Source of the DNA: an uncultured Pelagibacteraceae bacterium
GTDB taxonomy: Bacteria; Pseudomonadota; Alphaproteobacteria; Pelagibacterales; Pelagibacteraceae
NCBI GenBank assembly: GCA_902628195.1
Contig: CACOLY010000003.1
Coordinates: 1-64,000, forward strand
Length of the DNA: 64,000 nt
Direction: 5' to 3'
Position numbers and translations under genes: made by a program. Every line of letters starts with the position of its first letter. Position 1 is the stretch's first letter. A model generated the notes under the pieces. The model saw only the letters and a list, made by a program, of their open reading frames with translations. It had not been told where the DNA came from and did not search any database. Positions 19,751-28,670 of the stretch are shown one piece after another.

Positions 19751-20454
19751 TAAATCTTCCACCCACTATGTATAGAAACTATGCCTCCGGATAAGTTTCT
19801 AAAAGTACATTTCTTAAAATTATTTTCTACCATTAAATCTATTAATTCTTCTTGATTAAGAAAATTATCGATACTTTTAATTAGATATTCATAAGGCTCT
19901 CTTTCTCCAACTATAATTTTTCCAATAGATGGGATTATTTTTGAGTAATTCTTATATAAAAAATTAAGGTTTGAATTTTGAATTTTTGAAAATTCAAGAC
20001 ATAAGAAACGACCACCAGGCTTTAAAACTCTATAAGCTTCTCTCAATGTTTTTTTGATATCTTTAGTGTTTCTTAAACCAAAACTTATTGTATAAAAGTC
20101 AAAAGTATTATTTTTAATAGGTAAATTTTCTGCAGAAGATACTATCCATTTTAAATTTCTAAATTTTCTTAATTTATTTTTTCCTTTACTTACCATACCT
20201 TTATTAGGATCCACACAAGTGATGTGAGCATTTTTATTTGTATTATTCAAAAAAAGCTTTGCTATATCTCCTGTACCACTAGCAACATCAATCAAATTTT
20301 GATTATAAGATGGGTTCATCAAATAAATTAGATCTTTTTTCCATAATCGATGTATTCCTAATGACATTACATCATTCATTAAGTCATATTGATCAAAGAC
20401 TTTATCAAAAACATTTTGTACTAGTCCTTTTTTATTTTGAAGATATTGTTTCAT
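19750..20454 (-). CDS. ubiE: Demethylmenaquinone/ubiquinone C-methyltransferase
   Basis: SAM-dependent C-methylation of the quinone ring. The 234 residues have SAM-binding motif I (LIDVASGTGDIAKLF) and the UbiE signatures YDLMNDVMSLGIHRLWKK and FYTISFGLRNTKDIKK. REAYRVLKPGGRFLCLEFS follows. The gene is first of the ubiE-ubiB-coaBC-dut-moeB/thiF chain on the minus strand and is divergent from mutM over only 32 bases. Confidence 0.95.
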   Translation of the reverse strand: MKQYLQNKKGLVQNVFDKVFDQYDLMNDVMSLGIHRLWKKDLIYLMNPSYNQNLIDVASGTGDIAKLFLNNTNKNAHITCVDPNKGMVSKGKNKLRKFRNLKWIVSSAENLPIKNNTFDFYTISFGLRNTKDIKKTLREAYRVLKPGGRFLCLEFSKIQNSNLNFLYKNYSKIIPSIGKIIVGEREPYEYLIKSIDNFLNQEELIDLMVENNFKKCTFRNLSGGIVSIHSGWKI

Positions 20455-20486
20455 ATAAAAAAATTATATACTCAATATAATATTAA

Positions 20487-21350
20487 ATGCCAGAATTACC
20501 AGAAGTAGAAATAGTTAGACAATCACTTAATAAAAAGATTAAAGGAAAAATTATCAAAAAAATAATAGTAAGAAATAGAAATTTAAGATTAAAGGTTCCT
20601 ACAGGATTTGAAGATTGTTTAAAAGATCAAAAAATTATAAAAGTTAATCGTTTCTCTAAATATCTAAAATTATTTTTATCAAACAATTATATATGTATTA
20701 TTCATCTTGGTATGTCTGGAACTATTCATTTAGTTCAAAATAAAAAAAAAAACAAGATAACTAATATGAGTTTCTATCATTCACCTTTTTTGCCAAAAAA
20801 ACATAATCATGTTGAAATTTTTTTTGATAATCTAAAATTAGTTTATAATGATCCAAGAAGATTTGGTTTTTTCGAGATTATTGAAAATTATAAACTTTTA
20901 GAAAAAAGATTTGATAAATTTGGACCTGAACCTTTTAGTCCAAAATTTAACTCAAAATATATTTTTTCATTTCTTAAAGGTAAACAAAAAAATATTAAAA
21001 GTTTTTTACTAGATCAAAAATTTGTTTCGGGAATAGGAAATATATATGCAAGTGAAATATTATACTTAAGCAAGATTAAACCTGATAAAAAAGGTAAATT
21101 TTTGAAAAAAGAAGAATGTAAAAAAATTGAAATTAATTCAAGAATAATTCTTCTTGATGCAATTAAGAAAGGTGGATCGAGTATCAGAAACTTTAAAAGT
21201 ATTATTGGTAAAGAAGGTAATTTTCAAAAAAACTTTAAAGTCTATCAAAGAGAAGGTCTTAAATGTAAAAGAAACAAATGCAATGGTGTTGTTAAAAAAA
21301 AAAATATTTCAAATAGATCCTCTTTTTTTTGCAATTCTTGTCAAAAATAA
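20487..21350 (+). CDS. mutM: Formamidopyrimidine-DNA glycosylase
   Basis: Excises oxidised purines (8-oxoguanine, Fapy) and nicks the abasic site. The 287 residues begin with the catalytic N-terminus PELPEVEIVRQSL, where the Pro after the initiator Met is the nucleophile. The helix-two-turn-helix region (FVSGIGNIYASEILYLSKI) and a C-terminal zinc finger (C-X4-C and C-X2-C, ending CNSCQK) are present. The position ahead of rpsT and dnaA is shared with many Alphaproteobacteria. Confidence 0.95.
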   Translation: MPELPEVEIVRQSLNKKIKGKIIKKIIVRNRNLRLKVPTGFEDCLKDQKIIKVNRFSKYLKLFLSNNYICIIHLGMSGTIHLVQNKKKNKITNMSFYHSPFLPKKHNHVEIFFDNLKLVYNDPRRFGFFEIIENYKLLEKRFDKFGPEPFSPKFNSKYIFSFLKGKQKNIKSFLLDQKFVSGIGNIYASEILYLSKIKPDKKGKFLKKEECKKIEINSRIILLDAIKKGGSSIRNFKSIIGKEGNFQKNFKVYQREGLKCKRNKCNGVVKKKNISNRSSFFCNSCQK

Positions 21351-21362
21351 TAAATTATTTGA

Positions 21363-21391
21363 TTGACCAATATAAATTCTCAAGTTATATA
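21363..21391 (+). promoter_or_regulatory. rpsT promoter
   Basis: TTGACC (21363-21368) and TATATA (21386-21391) are spaced by exactly 17 bases. A GC-rich stretch, GCTCGCGCAC, runs directly to the ATG at 21402. The predicted start point lies only a few bases before the ATG, so the leader is almost absent. A GC-rich discriminator is the mark of promoters under stringent control. Confidence 0.6.
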
Positions 21392-21401
21392 GCTCGCGCA
21401 C

Positions 21402-21662
21402 ATGGCAAACACTAAATCAGCAATAAAAAGAATAAGAAGAATATCAAAGCAAACCGCAGTTAATAAAGCTAGAAGAAGTAGATATAAGAATGCTTTAAAG
21501 AAGATGAATTTGCTAATAGAGGGCAAAAAAAAAACTGAAGCATTAAAATTCTTACCCAAGTTGAATTCTGAACTAATGAAGATTTCTAAAACTGGGGTAG
21601 TTAAAAAACAGAATGCTTCTAGAAATGTGTCAAGAATTACAAAAAGAATAGCTCAAATTTAA
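21402..21662 (+). CDS. rpsT: 30S ribosomal protein S20
   Basis: Binds 16S rRNA in the 30S body. The 86-residue basic protein has the typical start ANTKSAIKRIRRISKQTAVNK and the Ala-rich helical tail GVVKKQNASRNVSRITKRIA. It has its own strong promoter. The rpsT-dnaA adjacency is common in Alphaproteobacteria. Confidence 0.96.
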   Translation: MANTKSAIKRIRRISKQTAVNKARRSRYKNALKKMNLLIEGKKKTEALKFLPKLNSELMKISKTGVVKKQNASRNVSRITKRIAQI

Positions 21663-21940
21663 TTTATACTCTGAGTTGATTTAAAATACAACTTATCGGT
21701 CTACAAAATGTATAGTTTAAAATATTTAAAATACAATATTTAGATTTAGTAAATATTTTTTTTTTTCTTATTCAATCAGAAATTTTATTTTTAAAAATTA
21801 AATATAAAAATTATTTATAATTTTTTTTAAATACATTAATAGATTGCACAATCCTAGATTTTATTTTTTTTTTTATTTTAAAAATTATTTGTTGCAATAA
21901 TTTTATAATAGATCTAACTGAAGTTTCTCCAAGATATTAA
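21663..21940 (+). promoter_or_regulatory. AT-rich dnaA upstream region
   Basis: A 278-base stretch without a gene. It is very AT-rich with several poly-T runs and a repeated AAATATTT. A perfect TATAAT at 21904-21909 lies 31 bases before the dnaA ATG and is the likely -10 box, although the -35 is poor. I find no TTATCCACA-type DnaA box on either strand, so an origin here is not supported by sequence reading. Confidence 0.4.
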
Positions 21941-23350
21941 ATGAAAAATAAAATTATTAACCAAAATTTGAATAATTTAGAAGCTAAAAACTTTGATTGG
22001 AATTTAATTCAAAGTGAGATGAAAAATAAATTAGGTTTAGACATATTTGAAAGTTGGTTAAAAAAGATTGATTTTATTGAAGAACACCATAATTATCTTC
22101 TACTATCAGTTCCAACAAGGTTCATTCGTGATTGGATAACCTCAAGATATTTAGATCAAATTTTAAAAATTATAAAAGGTTATAAAAAAGATGTGACAAG
22201 GGTTGAATTTAAGATCATAGATATAAAAAAAAATGATCATAAAAATATTTTTGAAAAATTTAAGGATAGTAAAAATATATCATTTATAAAAGATACTTAT
22301 CTAGCATATAATCGAATTGATCCTAACAAAACATTTAATAATTTTATAACTGGTAAAAGCAATAAATTAGCACATCAAGCATCTTTAAAAGTTTCAGAAA
22401 AGGTTTCTTATTATAACCCTCTTTTTATCTATGGTGGAGTAGGTATGGGCAAAACTCATCTTTTAAATTCAATAGGATTTGAATTAAAAAAAGAAAAAAA
22501 AGTAATGTTTATTTCAGCAGAGAGATTCATGTATCAATTTGTAAAATCAATAAAAGCAAATGATATGGTAAATTTTAAAGAGTATTTTAGAAACACAGAT
22601 GTTTTACTAATTGACGATATTCAATTTATGAATGGTAAAGAGGCAATGCAGGAGGAGTTTTTTCATACATTTAACGCATTAATAGAGAAAGGTTCACAGA
22701 TAATTATTTCAGCTGATAGACCTCCAAATAAGCTTCCAAGAATACAAGAAAGAATCAAATCAAGATTTTCTGGTGGACTAGTTGTGGATATACAAAAACC
22801 AGATTTAGATCTCCGAAAAAAAATAGTTGAAAAAAAATTAGAGGAATTAGGAAATTTATATTCTGAACAAACTAAGATTTCACAAGATATACAAAATTTT
22901 ATAAGTTCTGAAATTACTACTAGTGTAAGAGAATTAGTTGGAGCGATTAATAGAATAGTTTCGTTTACAAGAATTTACAATAAAACTCCAAGCTTGTCAG
23001 AAACTAAAGTGGTATTGAAAGATTTACTTAATTTAAATGAAAATAATGTGACAATTGATTTAATACAGACTTTAGTTTGCAAATTTTTTAAAATTAGTAA
23101 AAATGAAATGTTATCATCTCGTAGATCAAGATATTTGGTAAGACCACGACAAACTGCCATTTATTTAACGAAGATTTTAACTTCAAAATCTTTACCTGAA
23201 ATAGGTCGTGAGTTTTCTAACAGAGACCATACAACTATAATTCATTCTGTTAAAACAATTGAAAAATTAAAAGAAAAAAATCCTGAGATAACCGAAAATA
23301 TTAATAAGCTTAAAAATCAAATATTATATAATAAAGAAAATGAAATTTAA
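21941..23350 (+). CDS. dnaA: Chromosomal replication initiator protein DnaA
   Basis: AAA+ ATPase that binds DnaA boxes and opens the origin. The 469 residues show domain I (about 17-95), a variable linker, the AAA+ core with Walker A GGVGMGKTH (about 165-173) and Walker B LLIDDIQF, and the C-terminal DNA-binding domain. That last domain carries the signature around SLPEIGREFSNRDHTTIIH. It overlaps dnaN by 11 bases, so the two are expressed together. Confidence 0.97.
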   Translation: MKNKIINQNLNNLEAKNFDWNLIQSEMKNKLGLDIFESWLKKIDFIEEHHNYLLLSVPTRFIRDWITSRYLDQILKIIKGYKKDVTRVEFKIIDIKKNDHKNIFEKFKDSKNISFIKDTYLAYNRIDPNKTFNNFITGKSNKLAHQASLKVSEKVSYYNPLFIYGGVGMGKTHLLNSIGFELKKEKKVMFISAERFMYQFVKSIKANDMVNFKEYFRNTDVLLIDDIQFMNGKEAMQEEFFHTFNALIEKGSQIIISADRPPNKLPRIQERIKSRFSGGLVVDIQKPDLDLRKKIVEKKLEELGNLYSEQTKISQDIQNFISSEITTSVRELVGAINRIVSFTRIYNKTPSLSETKVVLKDLLNLNENNVTIDLIQTLVCKFFKISKNEMLSSRRSRYLVRPRQTAIYLTKILTSKSLPEIGREFSNRDHTTIIHSVKTIEKLKEKNPEITENINKLKNQILYNKENEI

Positions 23351-24452
23351 TATTAACCAGCAAGATTTACAACAAGCTTTGAGTTACTGCCAAGGAGTAA
23401 TAGAAAAAAGAAGCACACTCGAAATTTTATCTAATATTTTATTAGAAGCTAATAATTCAAAATTGACGTTAACTGCAACAGACCTAGATTTAATCTTTAT
23501 ACACCAAATTAACGACGTTGAAATTTTAGAGGAAGGAAAAACAACCACTAAATCCTCAATAATGCATGATATTGTAAGAAAATGTTCTTCCGGAAAAAAA
23601 ATAAATTTAAATCTAACAGATGTGAGCAAGTTACATCTTGAGTCTGAGAAATCTATTTTTAATCTGAACTGTATAAGTCCCTCGGAGTTCCCAGTTACTG
23701 ATGAAAATTTTAATGATAAAGAGTTTTCAATTAAGTCTAAACAATTACTAAAATTAATCAATAAATGTAAATTTTCTGTTTCAAACGATGAAACAAGACA
23801 CTATTTAAGTGGAATATATCTTCATCAAACTGAAGTGGAAGATAAAAATTATTTGACAGCTGTTGCAACAGATAGTCATCGTATGTCTATTTCAAAAATG
23901 AAATTGGAAAGTAAAATAGATTTTGATTCAGTTATTTTGCCAAAAAAAACTATTTTTCAATTATGTTCTTTATTAGAAAATTATGATGGTGATGTAAAAA
24001 TTTCAAATATTAAATCAAAAATTAAATTTGAATTACAAAATAGTATTTTAATTTCTAAATTAATTGATGGTAAGTTTCCAAATTATATTCAAGTTATTCC
24101 CAAAAATAATATTAAAAAATTAGAAGTTGATTTAAAATTATTTTTAAATTCTGTTGATAGGGTTGCTTCGGTTTCATTAGATAAAAAAGATGGTGTGAAA
24201 TTTTTATTGAAAAAAGACTCTTTAAATTTGTCAGTTAACAATTCTAATAGTGGAGATGGAGAAGAAACTTTATTGATCAACTTTGATCATGATCTAGAAA
24301 TAAGCTTTAATTCTAAATATCTCATAGATGTAGCATCACAAATTGATGGTGATAAAATAGAATTATTTTTTAATGACTCGGGATCACCAGTTTTAATAAA
24401 GGATCCCGGGGATTTTGATAGTATATACGTAGTTATGCCAATGAAAGGCTAA
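23340..24452 (+). CDS. dnaN: DNA polymerase III beta sliding clamp
   Basis: Ring-shaped processivity clamp of the replicative polymerase. At 370 residues it has the normal length with three repeated clamp folds. Visible landmarks are KRSTLEILSNILLEA near the start, ATDSHRMSISKMKL in the middle and the C-terminal YVVMPMKG. The start lies inside the dnaA end. The stop shares four bases (CTAA) with the convergent plsC gene. No recF follows. Confidence 0.96.
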   Translation: MKFNINQQDLQQALSYCQGVIEKRSTLEILSNILLEANNSKLTLTATDLDLIFIHQINDVEILEEGKTTTKSSIMHDIVRKCSSGKKINLNLTDVSKLHLESEKSIFNLNCISPSEFPVTDENFNDKEFSIKSKQLLKLINKCKFSVSNDETRHYLSGIYLHQTEVEDKNYLTAVATDSHRMSISKMKLESKIDFDSVILPKKTIFQLCSLLENYDGDVKISNIKSKIKFELQNSILISKLIDGKFPNYIQVIPKNNIKKLEVDLKLFLNSVDRVASVSLDKKDGVKFLLKKDSLNLSVNNSNSGDGEETLLINFDHDLEISFNSKYLIDVASQIDGDKIELFFNDSGSPVLIKDPGDFDSIYVVMPMKG

Positions 24453-25150
24453 TTCAATATATTTAACTCAGAATAAATTTCGGTTTCAAGTGTTTTAAGA
24501 AATTCATCTTTATTTAATCCTGGATTTATTGGTTTAAGAATAGAAATAGTTATTTCCTTATTGGCATTTTTAATAGAATTTTTTGGCCAAACATAGCCTG
24601 AATTTATAGCTATCGGTAGGCAGTCAATTTTTAATTCCTCATAAATTCTAGAAACACCTTTTTTAAATCTTGGTCTTTCTGTTGGAGGAACTCTAGTAGC
24701 TTGCGGGAATATTATTAAAGGTCTATTAGAATTATTTATTTTATTAGATATATTCTCAAAAAAACTTAAATTATCTTTTGTTATTTTATCTCTTTTGATT
24801 GAAATTGAGCCAATTTTTTTTAAATACCAGCCGAAAACAGGAATATTTAAAAGTTCTTTTTTAAGAATAAAAATTGGAGAGTTAAAAATAGTTTGAAGAT
24901 AAAATGTTTCGAACATTGATTGGTGAGAAGAAGCAATAAAAAACTTTCTATCTTTTATAATATTTTCTGCACCTTTCAGTGTAATTTTAGTAGATAGAAT
25001 ACATTTTAAACAAAATATAGACCAGTATCCCATCAACTTTCCTCCAAATAAAACAATTTTTTGGGGTAAAAAAAAAGATGGAATAAAAATAATGGAAATA
25101 AAGATTATTCCTGTAAAAAAAAAAAATGAAAATAAAAAATTTCTTATCAT
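24449..25150 (-). CDS. plsC: 1-acyl-sn-glycerol-3-phosphate acyltransferase
   Basis: Acylates lysophosphatidic acid to phosphatidic acid at the inner membrane. The 233 residues begin with a membrane helix. The acyltransferase block I reads SSHQSMFET, so the usual His-X4-Asp is His-X4-Glu. Block III is IIFPQATRVPP in place of the standard FPEGTRS form, and ending block IV is LPIAINSGYVWPK. The same variants occur in alphaproteobacterial PlsC-like proteins as I recall them. It is 9 bases after lysA. A lyso-ornithine-lipid acyltransferase is the alternative. Confidence 0.85.
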   Translation of the reverse strand: MIRNFLFSFFFFTGIIFISIIFIPSFFLPQKIVLFGGKLMGYWSIFCLKCILSTKITLKGAENIIKDRKFFIASSHQSMFETFYLQTIFNSPIFILKKELLNIPVFGWYLKKIGSISIKRDKITKDNLSFFENISNKINNSNRPLIIFPQATRVPPTERPRFKKGVSRIYEELKIDCLPIAINSGYVWPKNSIKNANKEITISILKPINPGLNKDEFLKTLETEIYSELNILN

Positions 25151-25159
25151 TAAAAAAGT

Positions 25160-26374
25160 TTAAATTAAATCTTTTAGGTTCTGTCTTTTATTTATAATCT
25201 TTATTTTTGAATCCTTTATTAGTATTTCCAACGGTTTTGGTCTTGTATTATAATTAGAACTTAGTGACATACCATAAGCACCAACATCACAAATTAAAAT
25301 TAAATCATTCTCATATAATTTTTGAAATTTTTTAAGTGTTGAAAATTTATCTGTGCTCTCACAGATTGGTCCAACAAATTCATAACTTTTATTGGATTTT
25401 CTTTTATTTCTAACTGCAGGTATTATTCGGTGCCTTGCGTTATATAAAGCTGGTCTCATAAAATCATTCATTGCCGCATCTATTATTATGAAATTTTTTT
25501 TATGACCCTCTTTTATATATATTATTTTTGCAATTAAAATCCCTGAGTTTCCAATTATAGATCTTCCAGGTTCAAAAATTATTTTGGTTTTATGTTTTTC
25601 TTTAAATTTTTTAACAATAGATGAATATTTTTTAAGATTTAGCCTTTTATTATTATTTCCATAATCAATCCCCATACCTCCACCCAGGTCAATGTATTCA
25701 AAATGATAATTAATTTTTTTAATCATCTTGTCCAAAACTTTTAACATTTTTTCATAAGGTCTAGTATCAAGAATTTGACTTCCAATATGAACACTTAAAC
25801 ATTTAAGATTCATATATTTGGAGTTTCGAATATATTTTGATAATTCTAAAAAGTTTTTTTCAGATACACCAAATTTATTTTCTTTTTTACCTGTTGATAT
25901 TTGACTTAAAGTTTTAGCATCAGTATTTGGATTAAGTCTTATTCCAACATTTACTTGTTTTTTTTTAATTTTAGCTATTTTTTCAATTTCTAAAATTTCA
26001 CTTTTTGATTCCGCATTAATCAATAAAATTTTCTTTTTAATAGCAAAACTTATTTCATTTTTAGTTTTACCTACACCAGAAAATACTATTTTATTTGGCT
26101 TGATACCTGATTTAAGAGCCTTTAATAATTCACCAATAGAAACTACATCAGCACCTAGTCCTAATTTACCTATCTCATTTAATAATATTTTATTTGAGTT
26201 AGCCTTTACACTAAAACAAGTTAAAGGATCAATATGTTTAAAATTTTTATTAAAATTTAAGATATTTTCTCTAAGTTTTTTAAAGGAATAGCAATAAACA
26301 GGTGTTTTATATTTTTTTGCTATTTTATTTACATCAAACCCATCAATTGAAAAATTTTTTAATTTATATCTCAT
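25160..26374 (-). CDS. lysA: Diaminopimelate decarboxylase
   Basis: PLP enzyme that makes L-lysine from meso-diaminopimelate. The 404 residues have the PLP Lys in CFSVKANSN and the conserved YIDLGGGMGID, FEPGRSIIGNSG and VGPICESTDKF motifs. The catalytic Cys is in that last motif. The start is coupled by ATGA to a small lipoprotein gene and through it to argH, so arginine and lysine end-steps share a transcript. Confidence 0.96.
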   Translation of the reverse strand: MRYKLKNFSIDGFDVNKIAKKYKTPVYCYSFKKLRENILNFNKNFKHIDPLTCFSVKANSNKILLNEIGKLGLGADVVSIGELLKALKSGIKPNKIVFSGVGKTKNEISFAIKKKILLINAESKSEILEIEKIAKIKKKQVNVGIRLNPNTDAKTLSQISTGKKENKFGVSEKNFLELSKYIRNSKYMNLKCLSVHIGSQILDTRPYEKMLKVLDKMIKKINYHFEYIDLGGGMGIDYGNNNKRLNLKKYSSIVKKFKEKHKTKIIFEPGRSIIGNSGILIAKIIYIKEGHKKNFIIIDAAMNDFMRPALYNARHRIIPAVRNKRKSNKSYEFVGPICESTDKFSTLKKFQKLYENDLILICDVGAYGMSLSSNYNTRPKPLEILIKDSKIKIINKRQNLKDLI

Positions 26375-26499
26375 AACACCATAATTAATTTGGTGTTTGA
26401 GAATTCTAGTTTTGATTCTTTAAAAATTGGATCACCTTTTTTTCCACAGGAAAAAATAAAAATTCCAATAATTAAAAATAAATATATCTTTTTTATCAT
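26371..26499 (-). CDS. lptM: Small LptM/YifL-like lipoprotein
   Basis: A 42-residue gene between argH and lysA, joined to both by ATGA overlaps. A basic start (MIKK) and a hydrophobic stretch lead to a lipobox, IFSCGKKGDP. The Cys-Gly-X-Lys-Gly sequence after the lipidated Cys is the hallmark of LptM (YifL), a lipoprotein that helps mature the LptD outer-membrane translocon in E. coli. The argH-lptM-lysA order is found in many Alphaproteobacteria. The tail is short and otherwise featureless. Confidence 0.82.
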   Translation of the reverse strand: MIKKIYLFLIIGIFIFSCGKKGDPIFKESKLEFSNTKLIMVL

Positions 26500-27887
26500 A
26501 ATTCTTTTTTATATTTTATTATCATTTTTTTTATATTATCAAAAGCAGTTCCTCCATATGATTTTTTTGAATTAACAGAATTTTTTAAATCGAATATTTT
26601 AACTACATCATTTTTCAGTTTTGGTTCTATTCTTTTTAATTCTTGAATAGTTAACTCATTAAGTCTTTTTTTCTTTTTTTCTGCTAAGTTAACTATTGCA
26701 GCTGTTTTTTGGTATGCTTGTCTAAATGGCATGGCATAATTTTTTACCAAATGTTCAGCTAGATCGGTTGCAGTTATATACCCTGAGTTAGCAAGTTCTA
26801 GCATTCTTTTTTTATTTGGATTAAGATTATTTAAAATTTCAATCAATATTTTTAAACAATTATTAAGAACCTCAGTAGATTTAAAAATAATTTCTTTGTC
26901 ATCTTGTAAATCTTTAAAATAAGATAATGGTAATCCTTTTAAAATTGTAAGCATTGAAAAAAAATTTCCGTAAATTGTTCCTGTCTTTCCTCTTAAAAAT
27001 TCAAGAAGGTCTGGATTTTTCTTTTGAGGCATAATTGAAGAACCCGTAACAACTTTATCTGTGAGTGTGATTAAATTAAATGCATCTGAGTTCCAAATAA
27101 TTAAGTCTTCTGCAATCCTTGAAATGTGCATTGAACAAACAGAACAATTATATAAATAATCTAAAACAAAATCTCTATCTGATACTGTATCAATAGAATT
27201 ATTTGTGGGGTTTTTAAAACCTAATTTTTTAGTTGTATAATTTCTATCTATATTAAATGAAGTTCCAACTAAAGCTGAAACACCTAATGGATTTTCATTT
27301 AGACTTTGCATGTTATTTAAGAATCTTTTTTTGTCTCTGTTTAACATCTCAACATAAGCCATTAAATAATGTCCAAATGATAAAGGTTGAGCATTTTTAA
27401 GATGAGTGAAACCTGGCATAATTGTTTGAATATTTTTTTCTGCTAATTTTAAAGTTACTTTAATTGTTTGATTTAAATTATTATTAATATTTTTACTGGC
27501 AGATTTAATCCAAATTTTGAAATCTGTTATGACTTGATCATTTCTAGAACGAGCAGTATGAATATAACCTGCATCATCACCTATAATTTGGGACAATCTT
27601 TTTTCTATACTCATATGAATATCTTCATGTTTTTTGTTAAATTCAAATTTATTTTTTAAAATTTCTTTTTCAATTTTATTAAGGCCATAGACTATTTTAT
27701 TTTTGATTTTGAATGATATTATTTTTTGTTTATAAAGCATCTCAACATGAACAATTGACCCTTTTATATCTTCTTTATAAAGTTTTTTATCAATATCAAT
27801 TGAACTTCCAATTTTTTGAAACAGTGACGAGGTGTTATTTTTAATTCTTGTATTCCAAATTGCTGTATTGTTTTTATTTTTTACCAT
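26496..27887 (-). CDS. argH: Argininosuccinate lyase
   Basis: Cleaves argininosuccinate to arginine and fumarate. The 463 residues show the fumarase/aspartase fold signature GSSIMPQKKNPD, together with HTARSRNDQV and TPGFTHLKNAQP-like segments (PGFTHLKNAQPLSFGHY). It starts only 24 bases from the divergent tlpA-like gene and is coupled by ATGA to the small lipoprotein gene behind it. Confidence 0.97.
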   Translation of the reverse strand: MVKNKNNTAIWNTRIKNNTSSLFQKIGSSIDIDKKLYKEDIKGSIVHVEMLYKQKIISFKIKNKIVYGLNKIEKEILKNKFEFNKKHEDIHMSIEKRLSQIIGDDAGYIHTARSRNDQVITDFKIWIKSASKNINNNLNQTIKVTLKLAEKNIQTIMPGFTHLKNAQPLSFGHYLMAYVEMLNRDKKRFLNNMQSLNENPLGVSALVGTSFNIDRNYTTKKLGFKNPTNNSIDTVSDRDFVLDYLYNCSVCSMHISRIAEDLIIWNSDAFNLITLTDKVVTGSSIMPQKKNPDLLEFLRGKTGTIYGNFFSMLTILKGLPLSYFKDLQDDKEIIFKSTEVLNNCLKILIEILNNLNPNKKRMLELANSGYITATDLAEHLVKNYAMPFRQAYQKTAAIVNLAEKKKKRLNELTIQELKRIEPKLKNDVVKIFDLKNSVNSKKSYGGTAFDNIKKMIIKYKKEL

Positions 27888-27911
27888 GATAATTACTTAT
27901 ACCTATTAAAT

Positions 27912-28421
27912 ATGAAATTTTTAATAATATTCTTTTTTTTAAGTACAAGTGCTTTGGCAAATGTAGAGCAAGTTATTGAAAATCTTGTAATAAATAAAGA
28001 ACTAAAAAAATACAATAATTTAACCTTTTTAGATGCTAAAAAAAAAGAATTAAATTTAGATGATTTTCGTGGAAATCTGATTTTATTAAACTTTTGGGCA
28101 ACTTGGTGTGAACCATGTAAAGAAGAAATGCCATCTTTGGATATATTGCAAACAAAAAAAGAATTAGATAATCTTATTATTTTTCCGATAAATGTTGGAC
28201 AAGATAAAGTTGAGAAAGCTGAAAATTTTTTTCAAAAATTAAAAATTAAAAATTTAGATCTATATTTTGATAAATCTATGACAATGGCTAAAAATTTTAC
28301 ATTAAGAGGAATTCCAACTTCAATTTTGTTAAATAAAGATGGTGAAGAATTTGCAAGAATTATTGGATCTATAAATTTCAATGATAAAAATTTCATAGAA
28401 TGGTTACGTTCTTATAACTAA
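27912..28421 (+). CDS. tlpA: TlpA-like exported thiol-disulfide oxidoreductase
   Basis: Periplasmic thioredoxin-fold protein, typically reducing partner proteins in cytochrome c or oxidase assembly. The 169 residues have a signal peptide (1-16, ending ALA). The redox centre WATWCEPCKEEMP is at about residue 60-72, and the cis-Pro segment is LRGIPTSILL. Divergence from argH is conserved in Alphaproteobacteria. The end overlaps the HIG1-like gene by four bases (CTAA). Confidence 0.9.
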   Translation: MKFLIIFFFLSTSALANVEQVIENLVINKELKKYNNLTFLDAKKKELNLDDFRGNLILLNFWATWCEPCKEEMPSLDILQTKKELDNLIIFPINVGQDKVEKAENFFQKLKIKNLDLYFDKSMTMAKNFTLRGIPTSILLNKDGEEFARIIGSINFNDKNFIEWLRSYN

Positions 28422-28621
28422 TTTTTAAAAAAATAAGCAAAGCCAACCAAAACTATAATTGCAATGAACTGAAGCAAAACTCTTAACTGCATAAGCTTGT
28501 TGGAATATTTTTTACTTGTTTCTCCACCTTTGAATAGAGTACCAATTCCCAAAATAAGAACTATTCCAACAATTATTAATAATGAAATAGATAAGATTTT
28601 TATAAATATTTCAGAAATCAT
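28418..28621 (-). CDS. HIG1-domain twin-transmembrane protein
   Basis: A 67-residue inner-membrane protein with two helices (about 8-30 and 46-65). The loop between them reads LFKGGETSKKYSNKLMQLRVLLQF. That loop is the signature of the hypoxia-induced HIG1/Rcf1-type family, which in mitochondria associates with cytochrome oxidase supercomplexes. The bacterial role is inferred only. It is convergent with tlpA and divergent from the esterase gene. Confidence 0.8.
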   Translation of the reverse strand: MISEIFIKILSISLLIIVGIVLILGIGTLFKGGETSKKYSNKLMQLRVLLQFIAIIVLVGFAYFFKN

Positions 28622-28670
28622 AGATGTATTGTAGGTTGTTTTAATAATAAAAAAACATAAATAAGCATAT

